Numbered from the stretch's first letter, positions 1-6,569 are shown. The stretch: DNA of 7,712 nt from Hyphomicrobiales bacterium (GCA_016210825.1 JACQTM010000082.1:1-7712), one strand, 5' to 3'. Numbers and translations are program-made. The notes: generated by a model not told the origin, from the letters alone.

Positions 1-39
1 AAATACCCCGTGCCGGTTCGAGTCCGGCCGTCCGCACCA
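1..39 (+). tRNA. tRNA-Leu (probable), 3' part only
   Basis: The window opens inside a tRNA gene. The T arm is intact: stem GCCGG (12-16), loop TTCGAGT (17-23), stem CCGGC (24-28). It is followed by the 3' acceptor strand CGTCCGC (29-35), discriminator A36 and an encoded CCA (37-39). The preceding ACCCCGT looks like the 3' half of a long variable arm, which makes this a class II tRNA (Leu, Ser or Tyr). The acceptor strand implies a 5' end of GCGGACG, which suits bacterial tRNA-Leu better than tRNA-Ser. The anticodon lies outside the window, so the isoacceptor is unknown. Confidence 0.88.
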
Positions 40-79
40 ATGACAACGAGACGAGCCAAAAACGATGTGGATTAAAAAA

Positions 80-124
80 AACGGCGGCCCCAACCGGAGC
101 GTTATCCGTTCGGTTAAGGCCGTT
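80..124 (-). terminator. Rho-independent terminator-like hairpin, minus strand
   Basis: Read on the minus strand, AACGGC (124-119) can pair with GCCGTT (85-80), and AACCG (115-111) with CGGTT (96-92). Internal bulges separate the two helices. The stem is followed directly by a run of eight T (plus-strand A run 74-81). The only minus-strand gene upstream is the AhpD-fold gene ending at 299, so this probably ends that transcript, with about 175 bp of 3' untranslated sequence. The bulged stem keeps confidence moderate. Confidence 0.5.
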
Positions 125-212
125 AGGCTAAAGCACCTCAGAGTAAATTCAGCCTTTTAATCCAATATCATTTATCCAGACAAACGCCTTGCGCTGAATC
201 AAAGATTTTAAT

Positions 213-228
213 TTCAAATCCGGCCGTC
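213..228 (+). repeat. Imperfect copy of the tRNA 3' end (att-like)
   Basis: TTCAAATCCGGCCGTC matches the T-loop to acceptor part of the tRNA (17-32, TTCGAGTCCGGCCGTC) at 14 of 16 positions. The last ten bases are identical. Both differences fall in the T-loop, and TTCAAATCC is itself a common T-loop sequence. Such duplicates of a tRNA 3' end mark attachment sites of integrated elements. No integrase gene is present in the window, so the origin is inferred only. The rest of 40-298 holds no gene that I can support. Confidence 0.45.
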
Positions 229-298
229 GATCCGTCCCCGAACTTGGAGTGTTCCCAAACCGCGGATCGGCTTGTCTTTAGCTGCTCACCGCCCTTAA

Positions 299-622
299 TC
301 AGCTCGGATCTGTAACATCCTCAATCCACGTGAGTGCTCGGACGGCTTGCGGAAGGCCAAGTGTGGCGATCGCGAGGAGCGCTACTTGCTTCAATTCCTT
401 TGGCGATAAACCTTCATCAATGCCACGCCGCGTGTGCGAATGCACCGCTCCTTCCGACGACGCCCCAATCGCCAAGGCGAGCTTCACGAGACGGCGCGTG
501 TGTTGATCAAGCGGCCCCGCTTCTGCCGCGGCTTTTCCAAGCGCCGCATAGGCTTGCCATACTACAGGATATTCGCTTGCAACTTTTCCAGCGGCCGATG
601 GCAGCTTATCGCTTACGGGCAT
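299..622 (-). CDS. carboxymuconolactone decarboxylase (AhpD-fold) family protein
   Basis: Small all-helical protein of 107 residues, of the CMD/AhpD-like superfamily. The core runs from about residue 41 to 104, with the family signature GASSEGAVHSHTRRGIDEG around residues 53-71 and the following helix ELKQVALLAIATLG. True AhpD peroxidases carry a CxxC pair here. This protein has V60 and H63 at the corresponding positions and contains no cysteine at all, so a thiol peroxidase role is unlikely; H61 and H63 are the candidate functional residues. The start at 622 has GGGAG six bases upstream on the coding strand. An ATG directly before it (625) is equally in frame but sits too close to the Shine-Dalgarno sequence. 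The longest open frame reaches 700 but lacks such a site. It is transcribed divergently from the molybdoenzyme operon. Its substrate is unknown. Confidence 0.82.
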   Translation of the reverse strand: MPVSDKLPSAAGKVASEYPVVWQAYAALGKAAAEAGPLDQHTRRLVKLALAIGASSEGAVHSHTRRGIDEGLSPKELKQVALLAIATLGLPQAVRALTWIEDVTDPS

Positions 623-682
623 CATCTTCTCCCGAGCTTTGTTCCAGCTTCCTTGAATGATGAATAATCCAATCACGTATGA

Positions 683-696
683 TCTTAATCGTAAGA
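683..696. promoter_or_regulatory. 14-bp dyad in the divergent promoter region
   Basis: TCTTAATCGTAAGA is a perfect 5-bp inverted repeat around a 4-bp centre. It lies about 60 bp upstream of the AhpD-fold gene and about 140 bp upstream of the iron-sulfur gene. It could be an operator for the minus-strand gene, but it matches no regulator motif I recognise and may be chance. Confidence 0.25.
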
Positions 697-738
697 CCAC
701 ACAATCAGTTGCGTAAGTCGAAAATGCATTGCTGGGAA

Positions 739-752
739 TTGCGATAGATCAA
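739..752 (+). promoter_or_regulatory. FixK/FNR-type operator
   Basis: TTGCGATAGATCAA fits the rhizobial FixK2 consensus TTG(A/C)-N6-(T/G)CAA completely. It also keeps one perfect FNR half-site (ATCAA) of TTGAT-N4-ATCAA. Its centre (745.5) lies about 41.5 bp before position 787, the expected start of transcription from the -10 element at 776-781. That is the standard class II activator geometry. It predicts activation of the molybdoenzyme operon under low oxygen by a CRP/FNR-family regulator. Confidence 0.65.
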
Positions 753-775
753 TGTACGCTCGTTTATTGCAGTGC

Positions 776-781
776 GATAAT
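776..781 (+). promoter_or_regulatory. -10 element of the molybdoenzyme operon promoter
   Basis: GATAAT matches TATAAT at five of six positions. It lies 23 bp after the FixK/FNR-type box, with no clear -35 hexamer, as expected when an activator overlaps the -35 region. Transcription would begin near 787, leaving a leader of about 50 bases before the ATG at 838. Confidence 0.5.
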
Positions 782-837
782 TAAAAACAGTGAAAGTGTA
801 CTGATCGTTCCGCGTTGAATTTAGCTTGAGGGAAGCA

Positions 838-2019
838 ATGACGCTGCGGGGGACGCCAGTGTTCGAAGCTGCCACCAGAGCGCCCGAGTTTCGACAGCTA
901 AAGGCTGGCGATCCCATTGTCTTTTCGTCAGAATCCTGCCTGATCGTGCGCCGTCCAGGCGTGAACTGCGGCCTTTGCCGCGAAGCCTGCCCAGCCGGTG
1001 TGCTCACCGGAGGTCAATGGTCTATCACCCTCGAAACTGAAGGATGCATCGGCTGCGGTTTATGCGCTGCAGCATGCCCAACTGGCGCGCTCATGGTCGA
1101 GGGTTGCACACCCTATCCATTGAACGCTGCAGGCGAACGCATTGTTCTGGAATGTCGCAGGGTTGCGCCAGCCGACCGCGATCCGAACGCAGTCACGGTG
1201 CCGTGCCTTGGTGGGTTGACGACGCCCGATCTGCTCGACTTCGTTGAGGAAACGGAAGCAACCGTTGTTCTCGCGGATCGCGGGTGGTGTTCCGACTGCG
1301 CGGTTGGCCGCTGCAACGCGCCGTGGCAATCCACGTTCGATGAGTCGCGAGCATTGCTCGGCGCGATCGACGGGCGGCTTGCCGACGGTCTTGCGGTCGA
1401 ACGCAAAGAGCTGCCAATAAGCCGAGCAGAGCCGATCATGGCTGCGCTGCGTCCCGACAAGCATGTCGGCCGGCGCGAGTTCTTGCGCCGGTTGGTTGGG
1501 GCGGTGGAGCCACGCGATCCTCTTGCAGAGTCGCGCCGTGTTGTTTTCGGACGAGGCTTGGTAACGCCGGTAAGGCGCGAGCGTATTCTCGATCGGATTG
1601 AAGCGCTTGCTGCCGACCTCGAACGCGCCATACCCGCATCGATGGTGCCTGCAATCAAGATCGCCGACGGATGCGAACTCAATGGTCTGTGCGCCGCCAT
1701 CTGTCCGACCGGGGCTCTTCGCCGTGACGAAGATGGCGAAACGATCTCACTTGAATTTGACGCAGCTGGTTGCATTACGTGCGGCCTGTGTCAGCGCGTG
1801 TGCGCGAGCAAGGCATTGAGCCTATGGCCGGAGGGCGATGGCAGAACACTCGGCGACGCTCCTGAAACGTTGGTCAAACGTCGCGCTATCAGATGCGTCG
1901 GCTGCGACGAGAGCTTTGTACCCGCGGATGACGAGCAGTCCTGTCCGTACTGCGAAAAGACAATGAACGTGATGCGCGGGCTCGCGTCGCTGAAGGCTGG
2001 AGCGCAAGCTCCAAACTAA
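838..2019 (+). CDS. multi-[Fe-S] cluster accessory protein of the molybdoenzyme operon
   Basis: A 393-residue soluble protein built from two ferredoxin-like halves. The N-terminal half has C44-x2-C47-x3-C51-P and a complete C70-x2-C73-x2-C76-x3-C80-P motif; the first cysteine of the first motif is replaced by G41, with C34 nearby. A middle cysteine-rich part has C106, C123, C151, C154 and C159. The second ferredoxin pair has C279-x5-C285-x3-C289-P, with N282 where a cysteine is expected, and C312-x2-C315-x2-C318-x3-C322. The end holds a zinc-ribbon-like C353-x2-C356-x12-C369-x2-C372. A twin-arginine-like GRREFLRRLVG lies in the linker at 211-221. There is no N-terminal signal, so it is probably cytoplasmic. 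The start at 838 has GAGGGA four bases upstream; a TTG at 826 is possible but overlaps that site. As first gene of the operon, it may mature or supply electrons to the molybdoenzyme. ArxB'-type extra iron-sulfur proteins in arx operons are a loose parallel. Exact function unknown. Confidence 0.85.
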   Translation: MTLRGTPVFEAATRAPEFRQLKAGDPIVFSSESCLIVRRPGVNCGLCREACPAGVLTGGQWSITLETEGCIGCGLCAAACPTGALMVEGCTPYPLNAAGERIVLECRRVAPADRDPNAVTVPCLGGLTTPDLLDFVEETEATVVLADRGWCSDCAVGRCNAPWQSTFDESRALLGAIDGRLADGLAVERKELPISRAEPIMAALRPDKHVGRREFLRRLVGAVEPRDPLAESRRVVFGRGLVTPVRRERILDRIEALAADLERAIPASMVPAIKIADGCELNGLCAAICPTGALRRDEDGETISLEFDAAGCITCGLCQRVCASKALSLWPEGDGRTLGDAPETLVKRRAIRCVGCDESFVPADDEQSCPYCEKTMNVMRGLASLKAGAQAPN

Positions 2020-2061
2020 TGAAACCAATGGCGGCTCGACCGGCAAAGGGCGAGATCGCGT

Positions 2062-2067
2062 GGAGGT
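2062..2067 (+). promoter_or_regulatory. strong ribosome binding site of the catalytic subunit
   Basis: GGAGGT lies five bases before the ATG at 2073 and is close to a perfect Shine-Dalgarno sequence. It fixes the start of the molybdopterin subunit and suggests translation stronger than that of the preceding gene. Confidence 0.7.
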
Positions 2068-2072
2068 GAAAG

Positions 2073-4559
2073 ATGGGGAAGATCGATCTCACAACCAGCC
2101 GACGCGGATTTTTGCAGGCGACCGCCGTGACCGGCGCTGCAGGCGTCGTCGGTTCCGTGGTGGGTGAAGTTCTGCAACCGACGCCGAGCGAGGCATTGGC
2201 GCAGGCGCCGCGGCCCGAAACGAAAATTACGAAAAACGTTTGCCATCAGTGTCCGGCGCGCTGCGGCATCGACGTCTACACGACCAACGGCAAGGTGCAT
2301 GCCATCTACGGCACGCTCGATCACCCGATCTCGAACGGCAAGCTATGTCCGAAAGGACATCTGGGCGCCTACATCCTCTACGACCCGGATCGTTTTACTG
2401 GACCGATGAAGCGCACCAACCCAAAAAAGGGACGCAACGAGGATCCAAGATTCGTTCGCATCACCTGGGATGAGGCGCTGAATACCATCGCTGCACGCCT
2501 CAATGGGTTACGCGACAAAGGCGAATCACACCGCTTTGCACTGCTCACAGGCCGCGGCTGGGGAGCGAGCGATGCCGGTCTGACCGATAATTTCGGCAAG
2601 CTCTATGGAACGCCGAACGCCTCGCTCGGTCATTCATCGATGTGCTCGGACGCCAGCAAGCGGGCGAAGCAATTGATGGACGGAAATTACTCCTACAACG
2701 CCTACGACTATCGCAACACCAACTATTTGCTGAATTTTGGAGCTGCATATCTCGAAGCGTTCCGCCCCTACAACAACAACTTGCAGACATGGGGACATAT
2801 CCGGACCAAGTCGCCGAAGACCAAGGTCACCGTTGTCGACATCCGTGTGACGACGACCGGCGCCGCGGCGGATCACCTGCTGCTTGTTAAGCCGGGAACC
2901 GACGGCGCGCTGGCACTCGCCATCGCCCATGTCATTCTAACCGAAGGGTTATGGGATAAAAAGTTTGTCGGCGACTTCAACGACGGCAACAACCGTTTCA
3001 TAAGTGGCTTTTCCGTCGACCAATCGACGTTCACCGAACGATGGACCAAGGGCCTTGTCGAATGGTGGAACGCCGAGGTCAAGGATCGCACCCCGGAATG
3101 GGCGTCGAAAGTCACCACTATCCCGGCGAAGGATATCGTCAAGGTCGCCCACGAATTCGGGACGACGCGGCCGGCGATGGCTATCTTCGAACGCGGCCCG
3201 ACGACCCACACCAATGCCGTCTATAACGGCTTGAGCATCCACGCGCTCAATGCGCTTGTCGGCTCGATGTATGCGGTTGGCGGATTGATGAGCCAAATGG
3301 GCGTGCCATACGGCGCACTACCCTGGAAGGTCGACGAATACGTCGATGATATCGCCAAGGCGGCTGCGGCAAAAAAGCTGCCGCGCATCGACCGCGTGAA
3401 AACGGCGGAAGGTCCGCTGTGGTCGAACATGATCCAGGGTATTCCGGACTTTCACATGGAAGGAAAGCCATACAAGCTCGACACGCTGATGTTCTATCTG
3501 ACCAATCCCATCTTCTCGACGCCGGACTGCACGCGGTGGGAAAAGGCGCTGCAGGACATCTTCGTGATCGACACATCGCCGTTCCCGGGCGAAACCGCCA
3601 TGTTCGCCGACATCGTCGTACCCGATCACACCTACCTCGAACGCTGGCAAGACACGCCGACATATCCGTTCCAGGGATATCCATTGACGAATCTGCGAAC
3701 GCCGGCGGTGAAGCCGATCCATGACACCAAGGTATTCGGCGATACGCTGATCGAGATTGGCAAGCGCATCAACGGCAAGATGGGCGAGTATTACAAGCAG
3801 GTTGGCAATGTCGATAACGTGCTCAGGGCGCTTGCCAAGGGGTTCGAGAAAAATCCCGGCGACAACGGCGTAAACAGCTTCGAGACCTGGGCTGAGAAGG
3901 GCGTGTGGTACAAAAAGCCCTACCTCTGGCGTCAGATTGCCGGCGAGTTTTACGAATGGGACGGCGTCGACTATCGCAAGCCGATGTCGCCCGAGGACGT
4001 CAAGAAGCGGCTGTTCAAGACCGAATCCGGCAAATTCGAGCTGCGTTCGTCCTATCTCGAAAAATACGCCGACTTCGTCAACGCCAAGCTTGGCGTGCCG
4101 AAGGAGCGCGTGGGCTTCCCGCAATGGCTTGAGCCGAGATATTCCGGCAAGGGCGATCTATTTCTGGTGACGCCGAAGACGCCGATGCATGCGGAGGGCC
4201 GCAGTGCGAATATTCCGCAGGCGATTTCCATCTATCAGCCGGTTTCCGGCGGGCGCAACCAGACATTCCTGGAAATGCATCCCAAGCCCGCCAAGGCTCG
4301 CGGCATCAAGAACGGCGATCTCGTCCACATCAAGTCCGAACTCGGTTCGGTAAAGGTCCGCGTCCACCTTACGCCTGCGGCGCGGCCCGACACGATTGTC
4401 CTGCCATTCGGCTTTGGCCATTGGGCGCACGGCCGCTGGGCAAAGGACCGCGGAGAGAATGCGAGCGCCATTATCCCGAACATTTCCGATCCGATCTCGG
4501 GCCTCACCAGCAACTACTCGACGCTGGTGACGGTCGAGAAAACCGAATCGCAGGCATAA
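2073..4559 (+). CDS. Tat-exported molybdopterin oxidoreductase, catalytic subunit (PsrA/PhsA/ArxA/PadB-like)
   Basis: Catalytic subunit of 828 residues, of the DMSO reductase superfamily. A Tat signal peptide carries S9-R10-R11-G-F-L-Q, a hydrophobic stretch, and probable cleavage after A43 (ALA) or A45 (AQA). The N-terminal [4Fe-4S] site is C57-x2-C60-x3-C64-x27-C92, followed by the conserved K94. C191 in GHSSMCSDASK is the probable molybdenum ligand, which places the enzyme with cysteine-ligated members (PsrA, PhsA, TtrA, ArrA/ArxA type) and not with serine-ligated DmsA/TorA. The ADIVVPDHTYLERW segment near residues 513-526 and the C-terminal molybdopterin dinucleotide-binding domain (about 695-825) are intact. 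It should act in the periplasm with two molybdopterin guanine dinucleotides. It lies 53 bp after the accessory gene and 12 bp before its ferredoxin subunit. The substrate is unresolved: sulfur compounds, arsenite, or an organic substrate as in phenylacetyl-CoA:acceptor oxidoreductase all remain possible. Confidence 0.93.
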   Translation: MGKIDLTTSRRGFLQATAVTGAAGVVGSVVGEVLQPTPSEALAQAPRPETKITKNVCHQCPARCGIDVYTTNGKVHAIYGTLDHPISNGKLCPKGHLGAYILYDPDRFTGPMKRTNPKKGRNEDPRFVRITWDEALNTIAARLNGLRDKGESHRFALLTGRGWGASDAGLTDNFGKLYGTPNASLGHSSMCSDASKRAKQLMDGNYSYNAYDYRNTNYLLNFGAAYLEAFRPYNNNLQTWGHIRTKSPKTKVTVVDIRVTTTGAAADHLLLVKPGTDGALALAIAHVILTEGLWDKKFVGDFNDGNNRFISGFSVDQSTFTERWTKGLVEWWNAEVKDRTPEWASKVTTIPAKDIVKVAHEFGTTRPAMAIFERGPTTHTNAVYNGLSIHALNALVGSMYAVGGLMSQMGVPYGALPWKVDEYVDDIAKAAAAKKLPRIDRVKTAEGPLWSNMIQGIPDFHMEGKPYKLDTLMFYLTNPIFSTPDCTRWEKALQDIFVIDTSPFPGETAMFADIVVPDHTYLERWQDTPTYPFQGYPLTNLRTPAVKPIHDTKVFGDTLIEIGKRINGKMGEYYKQVGNVDNVLRALAKGFEKNPGDNGVNSFETWAEKGVWYKKPYLWRQIAGEFYEWDGVDYRKPMSPEDVKKRLFKTESGKFELRSSYLEKYADFVNAKLGVPKERVGFPQWLEPRYSGKGDLFLVTPKTPMHAEGRSANIPQAISIYQPVSGGRNQTFLEMHPKPAKARGIKNGDLVHIKSELGSVKVRVHLTPAARPDTIVLPFGFGHWAHGRWAKDRGENASAIIPNISDPISGLTSNYSTLVTVEKTESQA

Positions 4560-4571
4560 GGAGCAGCAGCT

Positions 4572-5333
4572 ATGGCCCGCTGGGGAATGGTCATCGACCT
4601 CGAAAAATGCACCGGCTGCCAGGCTTGCACGACGGCTTGCCTGATGGAGAACAGTCGCCTGCCCGGCGAGATGTGGCAGGATGTTCTGTTCTACAGCGAA
4701 GGTGAATATCCAAGCGGGAAGCTCTCTTGGCTGCCGCGACCGTGTATGCATTGCGAGAACCCGTCCTGCGTAGCGGTCTGTCCGACCGGCGCGGCCTACA
4801 AAGCCGAGAACGGCGCAGTTCTCATTGACTGGGAAAAATGCATCGGCTGCAAATACTGCATGATCGCCTGCCCCTACGGCGTGCGCTTCTACGCCGAGGA
4901 AAAACAGAAGACACAGCCCGATATCCGTAACGTATTTCCGCCGAGCGGCGATAAAGTATGGGATCCGCCCTACAAGATGCCGGAGCACGTGCAGGATCCG
5001 AAGCATGGCGTCGGCATTCAGCCGAAGAACGTCGTCTCCAAATGCACCTTCTGCTACCATCGCATCAGCAAGGCGCCAGAAGGCACCACCGATCTCGATC
5101 CGAATGATCCCGCGACGCGCGATTTTACGCCAGCTTGCGTAGTCACCTGCGCGCCCACCGCGCGTTTCTTCGGCGATCTCGACAATCCGGAAAGCAACGT
5201 CCGCAAGCTGATCGCGGAAAAGCGCGGCACGCGTCTGCTCGACCAGACCGGCAATCGCCCGCAGGTCTATTACCTCGCCGGCGAATCGCCAGCCATTCCC
5301 GAGACGCGCAGCGTCCGCAATCCGAAAACATGA
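4572..5333 (+). CDS. 4Fe-4S ferredoxin electron-transfer subunit (PsrB/PhsB/NrfC-like)
   Basis: Electron-transfer subunit of 253 residues with all sixteen cysteines of the four-cluster DmsB/PsrB family. The motifs are C13-x2-C16-x2-C19-x3-C23; C58-x2-C61-x4-C66-x3-C70; C90-x2-C93-x2-C96-x3-C100; and C158-x2-C161-x27-C189-x3-C193. It passes electrons between the molybdopterin subunit and the membrane subunit. It has no signal sequence, so it is expected to be exported bound to the Tat-bearing catalytic subunit, as is usual for the family. AAGGAG eight bases upstream supports the ATG. An insertion with FPPSGDKVWDPPYKMPEH (122-139), between the third and fourth motifs, makes it longer than minimal PsrB proteins. 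The C-terminal tail after residue 205 may contact the catalytic partner. Confidence 0.94.
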   Translation: MARWGMVIDLEKCTGCQACTTACLMENSRLPGEMWQDVLFYSEGEYPSGKLSWLPRPCMHCENPSCVAVCPTGAAYKAENGAVLIDWEKCIGCKYCMIACPYGVRFYAEEKQKTQPDIRNVFPPSGDKVWDPPYKMPEHVQDPKHGVGIQPKNVVSKCTFCYHRISKAPEGTTDLDPNDPATRDFTPACVVTCAPTARFFGDLDNPESNVRKLIAEKRGTRLLDQTGNRPQVYYLAGESPAIPETRSVRNPKT

Positions 5334-5344
5334 TGGAGTGAGCT

Positions 5345-6526
5345 ATGACGACCGCAACCTACAGCGACGCGCTGGCACGCTACGTCGATTTTAACAAGAA
5401 GCCGGAACAGATGGATATCGCTCTCATGGCAGGCGGCGCCCTGTCGGGCGCCATCGGTCTCGCCTTTGTGTTTTATATGCTGATTACCGAAGGGCATTCG
5501 GCATTTAATACTTCGAGCGACATGGCCTGGGGCGCGCCTATCGCGTTCTATCTGTTCTTCCTGCTGACGTCGTCAGGCCTATCGATTATCGCATCGCTCG
5601 ATAGCGTCTTCGGCCTACGGGTGTTCTATCCGATCGCGAAGCGGGCGGTGTTCCTGTCCATCATTTGTCTGATCGCGGGATTTTCCATTCTGGCGCTGGA
5701 AATCGGGCGGCCGTTCCGCATGTTGTGGGCGCTTCCGTTTAGCCTGCAGATTCGCTCCCCAATGTGGTGGATGGGCGTGCTCTATTCCACCGACCTTATG
5801 CTGCTTTTCGTTAAATTCTACCTGATCCACACTGGGGATTGGCATAGCCGCTTCAGCCATCTTATAGCCCGGATCTCATTCGTCGTCTGTATTTTGGCGC
5901 CGGGTACGCTTGGTCTGGTGTTCGGCATGATGGCGATGCGACCGGCTTGGCACAGCAACGTCATGCCAATGTATTTCATCTTGACCGGGTTTACGACCGC
6001 GGTCTCGTTCATGCTGTTCTTCACAAGCCTCTTGCCGCGCGACAAGACAAGCGCTCCGAACGTGGACGAGCTCTACCACGAGATCTTGCCTCGTCTCTTC
6101 TTCGTCCTTCTGCTCGCAGTGATCGCTATACGCTTCGGCCAGATCGTCACTGGGCTGTGGAGCAATTTCGAAGGATTGGAAGCCAACTGGCTGCAGTTGC
6201 AATCGCCGTTCTTCTGGATCGAGATCGTGGCCGGTTTGGCACTGCCGACTGCGATGATGGCCTTTGATTCAGTTCGCCGTCGACCGTTGGTTCAGTTCGT
6301 GGCCGCTTCTCTCTTCAATACGGGAATCTTCTTCTCGCGGCTCGAATTACTGATCATGGGACAGAAAGTGCCACTCTTCAAAGGATACTGGGCTGGGTAT
6401 GTCGAATATTGGCCTTCGCTCACCGAATGGATGCTGATTCCCGCCGGCTGCGGCGTCTTTCTATTTCTGTACGGCGCTGGAAACTGGCTCCTCAGGCTGT
6501 CCGACACGGAAAGAAATAACCATTGA
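5345..6526 (+). CDS. NrfD/PsrC-family membrane anchor and quinone-binding subunit
   Basis: Integral membrane protein of 393 residues. About ten hydrophobic segments can be read, at roughly 26-47, 59-84, 100-120, 141-161, 173-197, 207-230, 249-272, 288-308, 316-338 and 361-384. The sequence LEIGRPFRM (118-126) after the third segment is the LxxGRP-type signature of NrfD/PsrC proteins. These anchor the periplasmic molybdopterin and ferredoxin subunits and exchange electrons with quinone without haem. Polysulfide reductase PsrC has eight helices; this longer form with about ten resembles larger NrfD/DmsC-like members. The start follows the ferredoxin stop by 11 bp with TGGAGTGAG upstream, so the genes are tightly coupled. 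A strong hairpin follows the stop codon. Confidence 0.92.
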   Translation: MTTATYSDALARYVDFNKKPEQMDIALMAGGALSGAIGLAFVFYMLITEGHSAFNTSSDMAWGAPIAFYLFFLLTSSGLSIIASLDSVFGLRVFYPIAKRAVFLSIICLIAGFSILALEIGRPFRMLWALPFSLQIRSPMWWMGVLYSTDLMLLFVKFYLIHTGDWHSRFSHLIARISFVVCILAPGTLGLVFGMMAMRPAWHSNVMPMYFILTGFTTAVSFMLFFTSLLPRDKTSAPNVDELYHEILPRLFFVLLLAVIAIRFGQIVTGLWSNFEGLEANWLQLQSPFFWIEIVAGLALPTAMMAFDSVRRRPLVQFVAASLFNTGIFFSRLELLIMGQKVPLFKGYWAGYVEYWPSLTEWMLIPAGCGVFLFLYGAGNWLLRLSDTERNNH

Positions 6527-6534
6527 CTGTGGCA

Positions 6535-6569
6535 GCGGCCCGATCGTGTCGCCAGCACAATCGGGCCGC
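6535..6569 (+). terminator. GC-rich hairpin after the membrane subunit gene
   Basis: Arms GCGGCCCGATCGTG (6535-6548) and CACAATCGGGCCGC (6556-6569) pair over 14 positions with a single C-A mismatch, around a 7-base loop. The hairpin starts nine bases after the membrane subunit stop. No T run follows, so it is not a standard Rho-independent terminator. It could be a partial terminator, or a 3' mRNA stabiliser that sets a higher level for the upstream enzyme genes than for the two genes beyond it. Confidence 0.6.

Noticed and set aside
826..837. TTG at 826 as start of the accessory iron-sulfur protein
   Set aside because: The GAGGGA sequence at 828-833 lies inside this extension and is correctly placed for the ATG at 838.
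705..1007. 100-codon minus-strand open frame covering the divergent promoter
   Set aside because: It overlaps the start of the iron-sulfur gene and the promoter elements and resembles no known protein.
1113..1775. 220-codon minus-strand open frame opposite the accessory iron-sulfur gene
   Set aside because: Its composition (rich in R, S and A) is typical of an antisense shadow; the plus strand carries clear ferredoxin motifs.
3318..4124. 268-codon open frame on the minus strand inside the catalytic subunit gene
   Set aside because: It is antisense to a well conserved molybdopterin oxidoreductase and shows no recognisable domain; long antisense frames are common in GC-biased genes.
4158..5060. 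300-codon open frame on the minus strand across the catalytic and ferredoxin subunit genes
   Set aside because: It overlaps conserved cysteine motifs on the other strand and has no recognisable family or ribosome binding site.
838..6526. Naming the operon arx (arsenite oxidase), phs/psr (sulfur) or pad (phenylacetyl-CoA)
   Set aside because: Gene order and motifs fit several of these families and no neighbouring gene decides; a phylogeny would be needed.
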